Shown here piece after piece: positions 1 through 9,043 of a stretch of 64,000 nt of DNA (position 1 is its first letter; each line of letters opens with the position of its first letter). Position numbers and translations under genes: made by a program. The notes below the pieces were generated by a model, which was given only the letters and a program-made list of their open reading frames with translations, had not been told where the DNA came from and ran no database searches. Source of the DNA: Dysgonomonas mossii DSM 22836 (lineage in GTDB: Bacteria > Bacteroidota > Bacteroidia > Bacteroidales > Dysgonomonadaceae); contig NZ_GL892005.1 in the NCBI RefSeq assembly GCF_000213575.1, positions 186,001-250,000 on the forward strand. The letters are read 5' to 3'.

Positions 1-1
1 A

Positions 2-451
2 ACAATGTCTTTGAATTTTTACAATTTAGAGAATCTTGTATCTGTTCAGGATGTTTGGCTGATAGACCGTTACCAGAACAATAAGACAGTGAAACTGACT
101 CCGGGTACATCTTACGAGTATTCATCAGGTCCGTCTGATCTGAAAGCTGTGGACGAAAATCGATTTATATTACGCTTTTTTGAAACGAAAGATATTCTAG
201 AAGAAGAAACTACTGAAATAACCTGTTATTATAATGAACCGGTATTGCATATTTCCGGCTTGAATGAGAAAGATGTGAATAGCGATGTGTTGATTTATGA
301 TATGCAAGGGCGATTGATGGGAAAAACCAGAGTTGGTAAAAATGACTATCCATCAATGGAATATTCTAAAACATTAAACTTAGGAACATACATAGTAAAA
401 ATAGCAGGAAACAGAACTTTTACAACAAAATTTGTGAACTTACACAACTAG
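2..451 (+). CDS. C-terminal part of a T9SS-secreted surface protein (5' end outside window)
   Basis: The reading frame is open from the first bases of the window, so the ATG at 5 is probably internal and the real start lies upstream. The last 70 or so residues look like a type A T9SS sorting domain: a beta-rich segment with 'VLIYDMQGRLMGK', then 'LNLGTYIVKIAG' and a final strand 'FTTKFVNLHN'. Such domains direct export through the type IX secretion system and are removed at the cell surface. The upstream residues give no recognisable catalytic motif, so the cargo function is unknown. A small exported protein follows 35 bases downstream. The sorting-domain call is good; anything about function is open. 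Confidence 0.7.
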   Translation, partial: TMSLNFYNLENLVSVQDVWLIDRYQNNKTVKLTPGTSYEYSSGPSDLKAVDENRFILRFFETKDILEEETTEITCYYNEPVLHISGLNEKDVNSDVLIYDMQGRLMGKTRVGKNDYPSMEYSKTLNLGTYIVKIAGNRTFTTKFVNLHN

Positions 452-486
452 CTTTTTAGAACACAGACGTACGAAAAATATAACAA

Positions 487-894
487 ATGAAAACAAAACT
501 AGTGATATTTGTGTTTTTGATAACATGCTTTGGGCTGTCTATACCAACGGTTTCAATAACTGCTGCAGAGACCGATGCGATGGATGCGCAAGTTATATCC
601 AGCAAGTCTCCTTCTGCTGTAACTTTATCAAAGATTGAAAATTTATCAATTGCAAGCAGGACAGATAATTCTTCGATGGCTACAACATTAAATAAAGTTG
701 GTGGCACAAGAGCCCTTACAGACTGGGGTACAGATCCAACCTTGCCCGGACAAGGTGGAGAAGTAACAGACCCGGGTCAAGTAGGAGAAGCAGCTCCCAT
801 AGGAGATATTACACTTCCTATAATTCTATTTGCGTTAGTTATTTATTTCGCTTATAGAGGAGTTTCTACTTCAAAAAGAAGAAATAATTTCTAA
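487..894 (+). CDS. Small exported protein with PID-CTERM-like C-terminal anchor
   Basis: This is a 135-residue protein with an N-terminal signal peptide (Lys-rich start, hydrophobic stretch through about residue 25). A low-complexity Ser/Thr/Gly/Pro middle follows. The C-terminus has 'APIGDITLP', a hydrophobic membrane segment and a basic tail 'STSKRRNNF'. That tripartite end (short P-x-G/D motif, transmembrane helix, basic residues) resembles the PID-CTERM-like anchors of small Bacteroidetes surface proteins. It lies 35 bases after a T9SS cargo gene and is probably cotranscribed with it. No enzymatic motif is visible. The role may be surface or envelope related, but this is inference from topology alone. 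Confidence 0.65.
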   Translation: MKTKLVIFVFLITCFGLSIPTVSITAAETDAMDAQVISSKSPSAVTLSKIENLSIASRTDNSSMATTLNKVGGTRALTDWGTDPTLPGQGGEVTDPGQVGEAAPIGDITLPIILFALVIYFAYRGVSTSKRRNNF

Positions 895-916
895 TACAAG
901 TTTATAATGATAAAAT

Positions 917-942
917 AGGAGAGTGTTAATTAACATTCTCCT
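917..942. terminator. Palindromic hairpin after the small exported protein
   Basis: A perfect 13-bp inverted repeat (AGGAGAGTGTTAA paired with TTAACATTCTCCT, one wobble) starts 22 bases after the stop codon. It has no long T-run of its own and precedes a stronger terminator at 957-992. It may strengthen termination or protect the mRNA 3' end. Confidence 0.4.
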
Positions 943-956
943 ATGCCAATAATCAT

Positions 957-992
957 AAAAGTCCCATGTGTCACACGGCAAATGGGACTTTT
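957..992. terminator. Bidirectional intrinsic terminator
   Basis: The stem AAAAGTCCCAT pairs with ATGGGACTTTT around a 14-base loop. It lies between the plus-strand exported protein and the minus-strand glutathione peroxidase. The A-run and T-run flanking the stem allow it to serve both convergent transcripts. Confidence 0.75.
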
Positions 993-1011
993 ATATTTAT
1001 ATGAGTAAAAA

Positions 1012-1548
1012 TTACTTTTCTATCCAGTTTATGATTTTATCACAAAAAGGATCTTCTCGTGGAGCTGCAAAATCTACAAGTTGACCATTCTCATCAATCA
1101 TAAATTTCTGAAAATTCCATTGTACCTCTGCATCCATTTTCCCGTTCTGTGATTTTTCTGTCAGCCATCTATAGAGCGGTGCTTTCTTGTCGCCTACTAC
1201 GTCTATTTTGCTCATCATAGGGAACGATACATTATATTTGAGTGTACAGAATGTTTTTATTTCTTCATTTGTTCCGGGTTCTTGACCGTTAAAATTATTA
1301 GCGGGAAAACCTATTACGACAAAATTCTTGTCTTTGTATTTTTCGTAAAGGTCTTGTAATTTGTCATATTGAGGAGTAAGCCCACATTTGGACGCGACAT
1401 TTACTACCAAAACTTTTTTACCTTTTAGGCTTGAGAGATCAAAATCGTTACCGTCAATGTCTTTTACTTTAAAATCATATAAGGATACTTGCGCTATCAT
1501 AACTGTAGAAATTATACTGAATAGAGTTGCTAAAATTAAATGTTTCAT
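1012..1548 (-). CDS. Glutathione peroxidase family protein, exported
   Basis: A 178-residue thiol peroxidase of the GPx/BtuE family, reducing hydrogen and lipid peroxides, in bacteria usually with thioredoxin as reductant. Residues 1-19 form a signal peptide ending near 'MIAQ', so it acts outside the cytoplasm. The peroxidatic Cys is C55 in 'VASKCGLTPQY', with Q89 in 'NNFNGQEPG' and W144-N145 in 'VQWNFQKF' completing the catalytic tetrad. C101 in 'FCTLKY' is the usual second cysteine. It stands alone, convergent with the gene on its downstream side, and divergent from the TauE gene. Confidence 0.9.
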   Translation of the reverse strand: MKHLILATLFSIISTVMIAQVSLYDFKVKDIDGNDFDLSSLKGKKVLVVNVASKCGLTPQYDKLQDLYEKYKDKNFVVIGFPANNFNGQEPGTNEEIKTFCTLKYNVSFPMMSKIDVVGDKKAPLYRWLTEKSQNGKMDAEVQWNFQKFMIDENGQLVDFAAPREDPFCDKIINWIEK

Positions 1549-1721
1549 ATTGTATTATTTATTTAGTGACTATACTTAAAACAACTAGTATATGCAGAAT
1601 GTTTTGTTAATAAATATAGAATAACCGTGTTACATCTTCGTTATATTTTATAGTATTTGATGCTGTGTTTCCTTGTATCTTTTTTAAAAAGATTACCTTT
1701 ACGGCGTCAAAACAAAATAAT

Positions 1722-2570
1722 ATGGATTTTAATTTAGAGATATTTTCCCTGGTTTTATTTATCGGGGCATGTTTTGCCGGATTTATAGGTTCGCTTACAG
1801 GTTTAGGAGGAGGAGTAATTGTAATCCCTATTTTAACCCTTGGATTTGGTGTAGATATCAGATATGCAGTAGGAGCTGCATTGGTTACATCTATTGCCAC
1901 ATCTTCAGGAGCTGCCGCGGCATATATAAAAGAAGGGATAACCAACGTGCGCATTGGTATGTTTCTCGAAATAGCAACAACGACGGGAGCTGTTGCGGGT
2001 GCAATTGTAGCTATGTATCTTGATAAGATGTATATCGCTATAATTTTAGGTGTTGTTCTTATTTTTTCTGCGATACGTTCTGTGTCAAAGAAAGAAGATG
2101 GCATCGATTATTCTGCTCCGGGCGATAAATTGGGAGATAAGTTGAAACTAAATGGTTCTTACCCAACCAAAGATGGAAGAGTAGAGAAATATAATGTTCA
2201 TAATGTAATTGGAGGGTATTCACTGATGACAGTTGCTGGTGTTTTATCGGGGCTGCTTGGTATTGGCTCGGGATCATTGAAAGTATTGGCTATGGATACG
2301 GCAATGAAGATTCCTTTCAAGGTATCTACAACAACCAGTAACTTTATGGTTGGTGTAACAGCCGCCGCCAGTGCTGTAATCTACTTCCAACGAGGATATA
2401 TCGATCCGGGATTAGCTATGCCTATTGTTGTGGGAGTCCTTTTGGGTGCATTTTTTGGCTCTAAAATACTACCTAAAGCAAATGTAAGAAATTTAAGACT
2501 GCTATTTAGTGTCGTAATTTTCTTCTTAGCTGTTTCTATGATTTATAATGCTTTAACCGGTAAAATGTAA
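1722..2570 (+). CDS. TauE/SafE family membrane transporter
   Basis: An integral membrane protein of 282 residues with about eight hydrophobic helices. The first helix carries the family signature 'GFIGSLTGLGGGVIVIP', repeated in the second half as 'GVLSGLLGIGSGSLKV'. The family exports sulfite, sulfoacetate or other small organic anions; the substrate here cannot be read from sequence. The frame opens at 1665, but I chose the ATG at 1722 because the extra 19 residues are polar and a -7-like element (TACCTTTA, 1694-1701) lies inside them. The next gene (DUF1634) starts four bases after the stop, a pairing seen often. Confidence 0.88.
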   Translation: MDFNLEIFSLVLFIGACFAGFIGSLTGLGGGVIVIPILTLGFGVDIRYAVGAALVTSIATSSGAAAAYIKEGITNVRIGMFLEIATTTGAVAGAIVAMYLDKMYIAIILGVVLIFSAIRSVSKKEDGIDYSAPGDKLGDKLKLNGSYPTKDGRVEKYNVHNVIGGYSLMTVAGVLSGLLGIGSGSLKVLAMDTAMKIPFKVSTTTSNFMVGVTAAASAVIYFQRGYIDPGLAMPIVVGVLLGAFFGSKILPKANVRNLRLLFSVVIFFLAVSMIYNALTGKM

Positions 2571-2574
2571 TAAG

Positions 2575-2991
2575 ATGAAGAAAGTTTTTTCTAAAGAGTT
2601 TTGGGAAGAAAGAGACATGGAGCTTCTTATTGGCAAGTTGCTGCGATATGGAGTTATGTTGGCATGTGGTATTACCGTATTTGGAGGTCTGATCTATTTA
2701 TTCCAGAATCACGGTTTGCCTATCGAGCATTATAAACCTACACCCGATGATCAGCCCTTTCCGGGAGTTTCTCAATATCTACGTGAGTTGTCAACGATTA
2801 TTCCCCGAGTATTAGAGTTTGATGGTGCGGCCATCATACAATTAGGCGTTTGTGTACTTATAGCCACGCCTATTTTGCGTGTAGCATTTTCTGTGATAGG
2901 CTTTCTTATTGAGAAAGATTATATGTACGTGGCGATAACCATCGTCGTATTATTAATTATTGTAGCCAATATGGTTTTAGGATTACACTGA
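2575..2991 (+). CDS. DUF1634 membrane protein
   Basis: A 138-residue protein with three predicted membrane helices (about 22-44, 83-107 and 115-137) and a soluble loop containing 'HYKPTPDDQPFPG'. The arrangement matches DUF1634, a family that regularly follows TauE/SafE genes and is thought to be an accessory subunit. It is tightly coupled to the transporter before it and to the M28 peptidase gene that starts one base after its stop codon, so the four genes from 1722 to 4951 look like one operon. Biochemical function is unknown. Confidence 0.8.
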   Translation: MKKVFSKEFWEERDMELLIGKLLRYGVMLACGITVFGGLIYLFQNHGLPIEHYKPTPDDQPFPGVSQYLRELSTIIPRVLEFDGAAIIQLGVCVLIATPILRVAFSVIGFLIEKDYMYVAITIVVLLIIVANMVLGLH

Positions 2992-2992
2992 T

Positions 2993-3994
2993 ATGAAGAA
3001 GACAATATTTCCTTTTTTATTATTTATATCTATTTCTTTATTTTCTCAGTCGGCGAAAGAGAAAGGTTTTGCAACAATTAATAAAGAAAGCGCAAAAGCA
3101 TATATTGGCTTTCTGGCAAGCGATGCTGTAGAAGGCAGAGAGGCCGGTAGGCATGGTGGACGTGTTGCCGGAGAATATGTGAAGTCTGTATTACAAGATA
3201 TGGGACTGAAGCCGCTGAATGAGGATTCTTATTTCCAGCCTTTTGAAGCATATAGTCCCGAGAGACAAAAAAGAGTGCGTTTTTCTGTTCATCCCGATTC
3301 TATTCAGAAGTATAGTCAACTTCCGGCTCATCGTAAGTTAGAGTTAAGGAATGTATTGGGATATATTGAAGGTAAAAATAAGAATGAATATGTTGTAATG
3401 GGTGCTCATTACGATCACTTAGGTATGGATGAAGTCCTCGATGGGGATAAGATATATAATGGAGCCGATGATAATGCTTCGGGAGTTTCTGCTGTATTGC
3501 AAATAACGAAAGCTTTTCTTGCGAGTGGAAAAAAGCCAGAGCGTACAATTATTTTTGCTCTATGGGATGGTGAAGAGCTGGGACTGTTAGGCTCGGAGTA
3601 TTTTATGCAAACATGCCCTTTCGCATCAGATATTAAAGGATATGTTAATTTTGATATGATTGGACGAAATAATGACGAGCAGAAACCAAAATATGTTGTG
3701 TATTTCTATACCGAAGCACACCCTCAGTTTGGTGAATGGCTGAAGAGCGATATTAAGACATACGGGCTAGGCTTGGAACCTAATTATCGCGCTTGGGATA
3801 AGCCTATTGGAGGTAGTGACAATGCTTCATTCGCAAAAAGAGATATTCCTGTGATTTGGTATCATACAGATGGACATCCCGATTATCATCAACCGAGCGA
3901 TCATGCCGATAAAATAAATTGGGATAAACTTGTCGAAATAACGAAAGCTGCTTATCTTAACCTCTGGAATTTAGCAAACTTAAAAACATATTAA
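2993..3994 (+). CDS. M28 family metallopeptidase (first of a tandem pair)
   Basis: A 333-residue zinc aminopeptidase-type protein with a signal peptide (cleavage near 'SLFSQS'). The cocatalytic metal site can be read in order: H139 in 'GAHYDHLG', D159 in 'NGADDNASG', the E194-E195 pair in 'WDGEELGLLG', D221 in 'FDMIGRN' and H299 in 'YHQPSDHADK'. It probably removes N-terminal residues from peptides in the periplasm or outside the cell. Compared with the next gene it has an insertion around residues 85-115 before 'LRNVLGYI'. It is followed after three bases by a paralogue, indicating tandem duplication. Confidence 0.9.
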   Translation: MKKTIFPFLLFISISLFSQSAKEKGFATINKESAKAYIGFLASDAVEGREAGRHGGRVAGEYVKSVLQDMGLKPLNEDSYFQPFEAYSPERQKRVRFSVHPDSIQKYSQLPAHRKLELRNVLGYIEGKNKNEYVVMGAHYDHLGMDEVLDGDKIYNGADDNASGVSAVLQITKAFLASGKKPERTIIFALWDGEELGLLGSEYFMQTCPFASDIKGYVNFDMIGRNNDEQKPKYVVYFYTEAHPQFGEWLKSDIKTYGLGLEPNYRAWDKPIGGSDNASFAKRDIPVIWYHTDGHPDYHQPSDHADKINWDKLVEITKAAYLNLWNLANLKTY

Positions 3995-3997
3995 ACT

Positions 3998-4951
3998 ATG
4001 AGGCTGAAACTTATCCTTGTCGTACTCTTTTTTACTCCATTTTCTTTATTTGCACAAACATCTAAAGAAAAAGGTCTGGCAGAAATAACTTTGCAAAAGG
4101 CAAAGGAGTATATAGGGGTTTTGGCTAGTGATAGTTTAGAGGGGCGTAAAGCCGGCGAATCGGGCGGATTGAAGGCCTCAGAATATATAAAAAGTACACT
4201 TCTGAAAGTAGGAGTTAAGCCTTGGAGAGATACTTATTATCAACCTTTCGAAAGTGATCGCTATCCTTCTCTAAAGATGCGTAACGTACTGGGGTATATT
4301 CCGGGAAAGTATCAGGATGAGGTTGTGATAGTTGGCGCACACTACGACCATATAGGTGTAAAAGCAAACAAAACGAATGACAGTATATACAACGGAGCCG
4401 ATGATAATGCTTCGGGGACATCGGCGATTTTGCAGATAGCAAAAGCCTTTGTGGCTTCCGGCGAAAAACCATTGCGCACTGTAATTTTTGCTTTGTGGGA
4501 TGGGGAGGAATTGGGCTTGTTGGGTTCATCTTATTTTGTTGAAGATTACTCCAAGAACATAACTTTTCCTTTACTCACAGCTCCTAAAATAAGAGGCTAT
4601 ATCAATTGCGATATGATTGGTAGAAATAAGACGGAGGCTGATTATAATTATGTAGCATGTTTTTTCTCTCCTGAGAAACCTGTGTTTAAAGAATGGTTAC
4701 AGAACGATATTGCCGCATATAATTTAAATTTGGTTCCCGATTTTCGCTCTATGGATGATTCTCCGGGAGGGAGCGATCATATTCCTTTTTCGATGAGAAA
4801 GATACCTGTTATATTTTACAATACCGATTTGCATGAAGACTATCATAAGCCGACCGATCATGCCGATAAAATTAATTATGAGAAAGTGGTAAATATCACT
4901 AAAGCCACCTATCTTAATTTGTGGAATATGGCGAATCTGAAGGATTTCTAG
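3998..4951 (+). CDS. M28 family metallopeptidase (second of a tandem pair)
   Basis: A 317-residue paralogue of the preceding gene, sharing 'LASDSLEGRKAGESGG', 'VGAHYDH', 'YNGADDNASGTSAILQIAKAF', 'WDGEELGLLGSSYF', 'CDMIGRN' and 'YHKPTDHADKI'. All expected zinc ligands are present. A signal peptide ends at 'LFAQ', so it is exported. The divergence between the copies (different mid-section, different region before the last metal ligand) suggests an old duplication and perhaps different peptide preferences. Its stop codon abuts the stop of dprA on the other strand with no base between, so no separate terminator fits there. Confidence 0.9.
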   Translation: MRLKLILVVLFFTPFSLFAQTSKEKGLAEITLQKAKEYIGVLASDSLEGRKAGESGGLKASEYIKSTLLKVGVKPWRDTYYQPFESDRYPSLKMRNVLGYIPGKYQDEVVIVGAHYDHIGVKANKTNDSIYNGADDNASGTSAILQIAKAFVASGEKPLRTVIFALWDGEELGLLGSSYFVEDYSKNITFPLLTAPKIRGYINCDMIGRNKTEADYNYVACFFSPEKPVFKEWLQNDIAAYNLNLVPDFRSMDDSPGGSDHIPFSMRKIPVIFYNTDLHEDYHKPTDHADKINYEKVVNITKATYLNLWNMANLKDF

Positions 4952-6073
4952 TTAGGATATCGTATATAAGTTTCCCGGGAGTGTTCTTATCATTCCTTTC
5001 ATCTCCATCTCCAGTAATGTCGAAAACAGTGAGTATGCCGGAACACCAAGCTCTCTGGCTAACTGATCGATATGTATAGATTCTTTTTCTGATAATTTAT
5101 TAACGATGGTTTGCTCATCATCGGTCAATATGGTGAAAAGACTTTGTTGAATAGGTGCTTTCTTCTTTTTGGGTGATTCGTTATCCCAACCCATTTGTTG
5201 CAGGAAATATTCTGTTGATCGGAACAAATCGGCTTTGTGTGACGAGATAAGCTTGTTACATCCTTGAGAATATTTATCAGTCATTTTTCCCGGAACGGCA
5301 AACACATCTTTACAATATGAATTCGCAATTTCCGCCGTAATCAGCGAACCTCCTTTTACGTCAGACTCAACAACAATAACAGCATCGGCAATGCCTGCTA
5401 CTATTCGGTTCCTTTTTACAAAATTGTATCGATCGGGGTCTGTATTGCTCTGGAATTCAGAAAGCAACCCTCCTTTAGCGACCATTTCTCTGGCTATTTG
5501 CTTGTGTACATGCGGGTATATTCTATCTAAGCCATGAGCCAGTATACCTATTGTAGGTAAATTATATTTCAGAGCGGCTCTATGTGCATTGATATCTATT
5601 CCGTAAGCAAGTCCGCTTACAATTAGAGTATTAGGTAGCAGGTGTGCAATTTCTTCCAGAAAAGTATCGCAAAAACTATTGCCATAATTTGTGGAGTTTC
5701 TTGTCCCTACTATGCTTATTACCTTCTCGGTGTTGAAATTGATATCTCCCTCAAAATAAAATAAGAGAGGAGCGTCTGCGCACTCTTTTAGTCGTTTAGG
5801 GTAGTCCGTCTGATTGATGAAGTAAGTTTTAAGCTTGTTCTTCTCTATAAAAGAGAGTTCTTTTTCTGCTTTTATAAGAACCTCCGGATTAAGTATGCCA
5901 TCAACCAGCTTATGAGAGATTCCTGTTTTTGAGATAAGAGATTTCCTTTCCGTTCTGAATATAGCTTCCTCATCTCCCATAATCTGTAGGAGATTGCGAG
6001 CAGTAATATCACCCACTCCCGGAATGAGGGTGAGGGCAATCTGATAAATACGTTTATCAGAGGAAAGATTCAT
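4952..6073 (-). CDS. dprA: DNA-protecting protein DprA
   Basis: A 373-residue DprA/Smf protein, which loads RecA onto incoming single-stranded DNA during natural transformation. An N-terminal helix-hairpin-helix-like region ('LIPGVGDITARNLL') precedes a Rossmann-type DprA domain. That domain carries 'SIVGTRNSTNYG', 'VSGLAYGIDINAHRAAL', 'GGLLSEF', 'RNRIVAGIADAVIVVES' and 'KGGSLITAEIA'. The C-terminal 70 residues form the winged-helix domain ('ESIHIDQLARELGVPAYSLFSTLLEMEMKG' region). It lies three bases downstream of an ABC ATPase gene, and the minus-strand run ugd-ATPase-dprA is probably one transcript. Confidence 0.95.
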   Translation of the reverse strand: MNLSSDKRIYQIALTLIPGVGDITARNLLQIMGDEEAIFRTERKSLISKTGISHKLVDGILNPEVLIKAEKELSFIEKNKLKTYFINQTDYPKRLKECADAPLLFYFEGDINFNTEKVISIVGTRNSTNYGNSFCDTFLEEIAHLLPNTLIVSGLAYGIDINAHRAALKYNLPTIGILAHGLDRIYPHVHKQIAREMVAKGGLLSEFQSNTDPDRYNFVKRNRIVAGIADAVIVVESDVKGGSLITAEIANSYCKDVFAVPGKMTDKYSQGCNKLISSHKADLFRSTEYFLQQMGWDNESPKKKKAPIQQSLFTILTDDEQTIVNKLSEKESIHIDQLARELGVPAYSLFSTLLEMEMKGMIRTLPGNLYTIS

Positions 6074-6076
6074 CTC

Positions 6077-6748
6077 TTAGATAGATTCTTTTAAAGGGTC
6101 AAAAATCTGACCATCTTTCATGTGTACGGTTCTGTCTGTTATAGAAGCCAGATTTTCGTCGTGAGTTACTATAATGAATGTTTGTCCTAATGTATCGCGA
6201 AGTTTAAAAAATAATTGATGTAGTTCTTCTTTGTTCTCTGTATCGAGGCTACCCGACGGTTCATCAGCCAAGATGATTGCCGGATTGTTAATCAAGGCAC
6301 GTGCTACAGCAACACGTTGTTTTTCTCCTCCCGATAGTTCATTTGGTTTATGACCAAGTCTGTCAGCTAAACCCAGCATATCGAGTAATTTTTTTGCCTT
6401 TTGCTTTGCCTGAGAATCCTTAACCTTTCCTATCAGAGCAGGTATCATTACATTTTCCAGCGCTGTAAACTCGGGTAAAAGCTGATGGAACTGAAATACA
6501 AATCCAATGTTTTTGTTTCTGAAATCAGACAGTTGGCTATCTCTTAGTGAGTTCAGTTTTTGTCCATTAATATGTACTGTACCACTGTCAGCCTTATCCA
6601 GTGTCCCTATAATTTGTAGAAGGGTCGTTTTTCCGGCTCCACTAGCACCTACAATCGATATTATCTCCTCTTTTTCTACATGAAGATCTATGCCTTTGAG
6701 AACTTTAAGCGAGCCAAAACTTTTAGTTATTCCTTCTACAGTAATCAT
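6077..6748 (-). CDS. LolD-like ABC transporter ATP-binding protein
   Basis: A 223-residue ABC ATPase with Walker A 'GASGAGKTT', Q-loop '[19 protein letters not shown]', signature '[15 protein letters not shown]', Walker B '[12 protein letters not shown]' and the switch His in 'IIVTHD'. The '[12 protein letters not shown]' region is characteristic of LolD, the ATPase that powers release of lipoproteins from the inner membrane by LolCE. No permease gene is adjacent, so the partner must be encoded elsewhere. FtsE or MacB-type ATPases are the alternatives. Five bases separate it from the ugd stop codon, consistent with cotranscription. Confidence 0.88.
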   Translation of the reverse strand: MITVEGITKSFGSLKVLKGIDLHVEKEEIISIVGASGAGKTTLLQIIGTLDKADSGTVHINGQKLNSLRDSQLSDFRNKNIGFVFQFHQLLPEFTALENVMIPALIGKVKDSQAKQKAKKLLDMLGLADRLGHKPNELSGGEKQRVAVARALINNPAIILADEPSGSLDTENKEELHQLFFKLRDTLGQTFIIVTHDENLASITDRTVHMKDGQIFDPLKESI

Positions 6749-6753
6749 TTGTT

Positions 6754-8073
6754 TTATTTTATACCAATACCGAAATAGTCAAATCCTATTTCGTTCATCT
6801 CTTGTTTGTTATATATATTTCTTCCGTCAAAAACAACAGGTTTCTTCATGGTTTTCTTTATTACTTCCCATGTAGGCAAGCGAAACTCGTTCCATTCGGT
6901 AACCATCAATATCGCATCCGCTTCTAACGTAGCATCATAGATATCTTTTGCGTATGTAATGTTGTCGCCTAGAATTCGTTCAGCCTCTTCCATAGCAACA
7001 GGATCATAAGCCTTAACTTTTCCTCCTGCTTCTAAAATCTTATCAATGATAACCAGCGATGGAGCTTCACGCATATCATCTGTTTTTGGTTTAAATGCTA
7101 GTCCCCATACGGCTATAGTTTTTCCTTTGATATCGTTATCATAGTATTTCATTAGTTTTTCGAAGAGAATTTTCTTCTGCGACTCATTCACTTCTTCAAC
7201 GGCCTCAAGGATTTTCATCTCATAGCCCAGATTTTCAGCTGTGTGGATAAGTGCTTTTACATCTTTCGGAAAGCAGCTTCCACCATATCCGCATCCGGCA
7301 TATAAAAATTTAGAACCGATGCGTACATCTGCTCCGATTCCTTTTCGTACCATATTGATGTCAGCTCCTACAATTTCGCACATATTAGCAATATCGTTCA
7401 TAAAGCTGATTCGGGTAGCTAGCATGGCGTTAGCTGCATATTTTATCATTTCGGCCGAAGGAATATCGGTATATATAATGCGGTAGTTGTTCAAAGTGAA
7501 AGGTTTGTACAATCTTTCCATCAATTGCTTGGCTTCTTCAGACTCAACACCAACCACAACACGGTCGGGTTGCATAAAATCTGTAATGGCTGCACCTTCT
7601 TTCAAGAATTCGGGATTTGAAGCCACATCAAACTTCAGATCCGTTAAACCTCTTTTGTCTAATTCGTCCTGAATGGTTTTCTTTATTAGCTTGGCTGTAC
7701 CTACAGGTACGGTACTTTTGGTTACAATAACCATATATTTGTTTAGTTCCTGTCCAATAGTACGTGCCACATCAAGCACATATTTCAGATCTGCACTTCC
7801 ATCTTCATCGGGAGGTGTGCCCACTGCGGAGAATACAATATCAACCTCGTTGAGGATAGAGCTAAGGTCGGTCGTGAAATTTAGGCGTCCCGCTTTATGA
7901 TTGCGTTCTACCATTTCGTCAAGTCCCGGTTCGAAAATAGGAATGATACCATTCTTTAGTTTGTCTATCTTATTATGATCGATATCGATACAAAAAACTT
8001 CTGTTCCCATTTCAGCAAAGCAGGTTCCCGTAACGAGACCTACATAACCTGTACCAACAATAGCGATTTTCAT
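6754..8073 (-). CDS. ugd: UDP-glucose 6-dehydrogenase
   Basis: A 439-residue enzyme converting UDP-glucose to UDP-glucuronate with two NAD+, feeding capsule and surface polysaccharide synthesis. The N-terminal NAD-binding fold begins '[21 protein letters not shown]'. Further landmarks are '[11 protein letters not shown]', '[11 protein letters not shown]', the catalytic Cys in '[14 protein letters not shown]', and the C-terminal domain with '[17 protein letters not shown]' and 'VFDGRNIY'. Length is normal for the family. It is first in a run with the LolD-like ATPase and dprA; a -7 promoter match lies 56 bases upstream at 8129-8136. Confidence 0.95.
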   Translation of the reverse strand: MKIAIVGTGYVGLVTGTCFAEMGTEVFCIDIDHNKIDKLKNGIIPIFEPGLDEMVERNHKAGRLNFTTDLSSILNEVDIVFSAVGTPPDEDGSADLKYVLDVARTIGQELNKYMVIVTKSTVPVGTAKLIKKTIQDELDKRGLTDLKFDVASNPEFLKEGAAITDFMQPDRVVVGVESEEAKQLMERLYKPFTLNNYRIIYTDIPSAEMIKYAANAMLATRISFMNDIANMCEIVGADINMVRKGIGADVRIGSKFLYAGCGYGGSCFPKDVKALIHTAENLGYEMKILEAVEEVNESQKKILFEKLMKYYDNDIKGKTIAVWGLAFKPKTDDMREAPSLVIIDKILEAGGKVKAYDPVAMEEAERILGDNITYAKDIYDATLEADAILMVTEWNEFRLPTWEVIKKTMKKPVVFDGRNIYNKQEMNEIGFDYFGIGIK

Positions 8074-8128
8074 GCCTGAATTAAATATTATAAATAACTA
8101 AATATTTGTAGTGCTTAATTTTGAAATA

Positions 8129-8136
8129 CAAATATA
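8129..8136 (-). promoter_or_regulatory. -7 promoter element upstream of ugd
   Basis: The minus strand reads TATATTTG, a perfect match to the Bacteroidetes -7 consensus TAnnTTTG, 56 bases before the ugd start codon. No clear -33 TTTG is present at standard spacing. Confidence 0.5.
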
Positions 8137-8177
8137 GTATTAATCTTTTATCTTAAATCTATATTTGGCTCTGTCTG

Positions 8178-8867
8178 TTAAAAGAAATATGTAACACTCA
8201 GCTTTAGGGTTCTGTTGTACAAAGGATATTGGTCATATACAATGTTGTATAAACCGTGATGGTAATTGAGAGCAAACTGATAATTGTTGTGTTCTATTCC
8301 GAGCAATATACTGCCACCCCAATCAAAGTATTTATAATTGGCATCATCTGTTTTCAGCTCCTCATCATATACACCTGAGCTAGGTTTTTTATCTTTTCCG
8401 TACGAGCGATCAGTCCCTGCTATTAATCCCATAATATCCATACCGACGTATGGACCTAAACCAAATATCAAGCGATAATCGTCTTTAATAGCCCATTTTA
8501 CGCCGAAGTTGAACGCTAAGTTCGTATAGAATCCCGTTATTCTTTTTATTTTCTCAGACTCTCCTATATAAGCATTCTTTAGACCGGTATTGATATAGGT
8601 CACAAGATAATCTACTTGTAGTACAAAGTTGTTTTTTCCTTTTTGAACGCTATAGCCTATATCCCATGTTGGTAATACGCCCGATTGATAAGCTCCTGTT
8701 GTAGTAAAATAACTTCCCGGTATAATCCCTGCCGATTCATAAGGCTTCATTCCTCTTAATTGGGATATTCCAATAGCACCTCTGATGCCAAAAGATGTAT
8801 ATGATTCTTGAGAGTATAGATTGAAGGCAATGGTGCATAGTACAATGTAAAGTAATAGTTTTTTCAT
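8178..8867 (-). CDS. Outer-membrane beta-barrel protein, hypothetical
   Basis: A 229-residue protein with a signal peptide (cleavage near 'NLYSQ') followed by alternating amphipathic strands such as 'FVLQVDYLVTYI', 'LAFNFGVKWAI' and 'YQFALNYHHGLY'. It ends in aromatic residues, 'LKLSVTYFF', as outer-membrane barrels do. It resembles the broad PorT/OmpW-like beta-barrel class of Bacteroidetes. No partner gene indicates what it carries or anchors. It is transcribed away from purL. Confidence 0.75.
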   Translation of the reverse strand: MKKLLLYIVLCTIAFNLYSQESYTSFGIRGAIGISQLRGMKPYESAGIIPGSYFTTTGAYQSGVLPTWDIGYSVQKGKNNFVLQVDYLVTYINTGLKNAYIGESEKIKRITGFYTNLAFNFGVKWAIKDDYRLIFGLGPYVGMDIMGLIAGTDRSYGKDKKPSSGVYDEELKTDDANYKYFDWGGSILLGIEHNNYQFALNYHHGLYNIVYDQYPLYNRTLKLSVTYFF

Positions 8868-8995
8868 TTGTCTTTGTTTTAAGGTTCAAACATTAAGACT
8901 TCGCTTTGTAGCAAAGGTTTAATATATAATATAAAGTTGTAATAAAAGGCGTTTGCTATTTTTCCTTTTTCTTTCTATATATTGTCACTTTTCAT

Positions 8996-9003
8996 TACCT
9001 TTG
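8996..9003 (+). promoter_or_regulatory. -7 promoter element of purL
   Basis: TACCTTTG matches TAnnTTTG exactly, 40 bases before the purL start. A GTCACTTTT nonamer lies just upstream at 8984-8992; see the GTCAC repeats near 34259 and 55903. Confidence 0.55.
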
Positions 9004-9043
9004 TATGCCTATTATAAGTCAATCATTAACTTGAAATAAAAAT

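Noticed and set aside
1607-2104. Antisense ORF of 165 codons opposite the TauE gene
   Set aside because: It is a shadow of a well-supported membrane protein gene; its product is Ala/Pro/Ile-rich with no domain, as expected of antisense frames.
8984-8992. GTCACTTTT motif just upstream of the purL promoter as part of the pyrB/FemAB repeat family
   Set aside because: It is a single copy of nine bases without the flanking GTTTTGTG string or spaced partners, and such a match is expected by chance in 64 kb.
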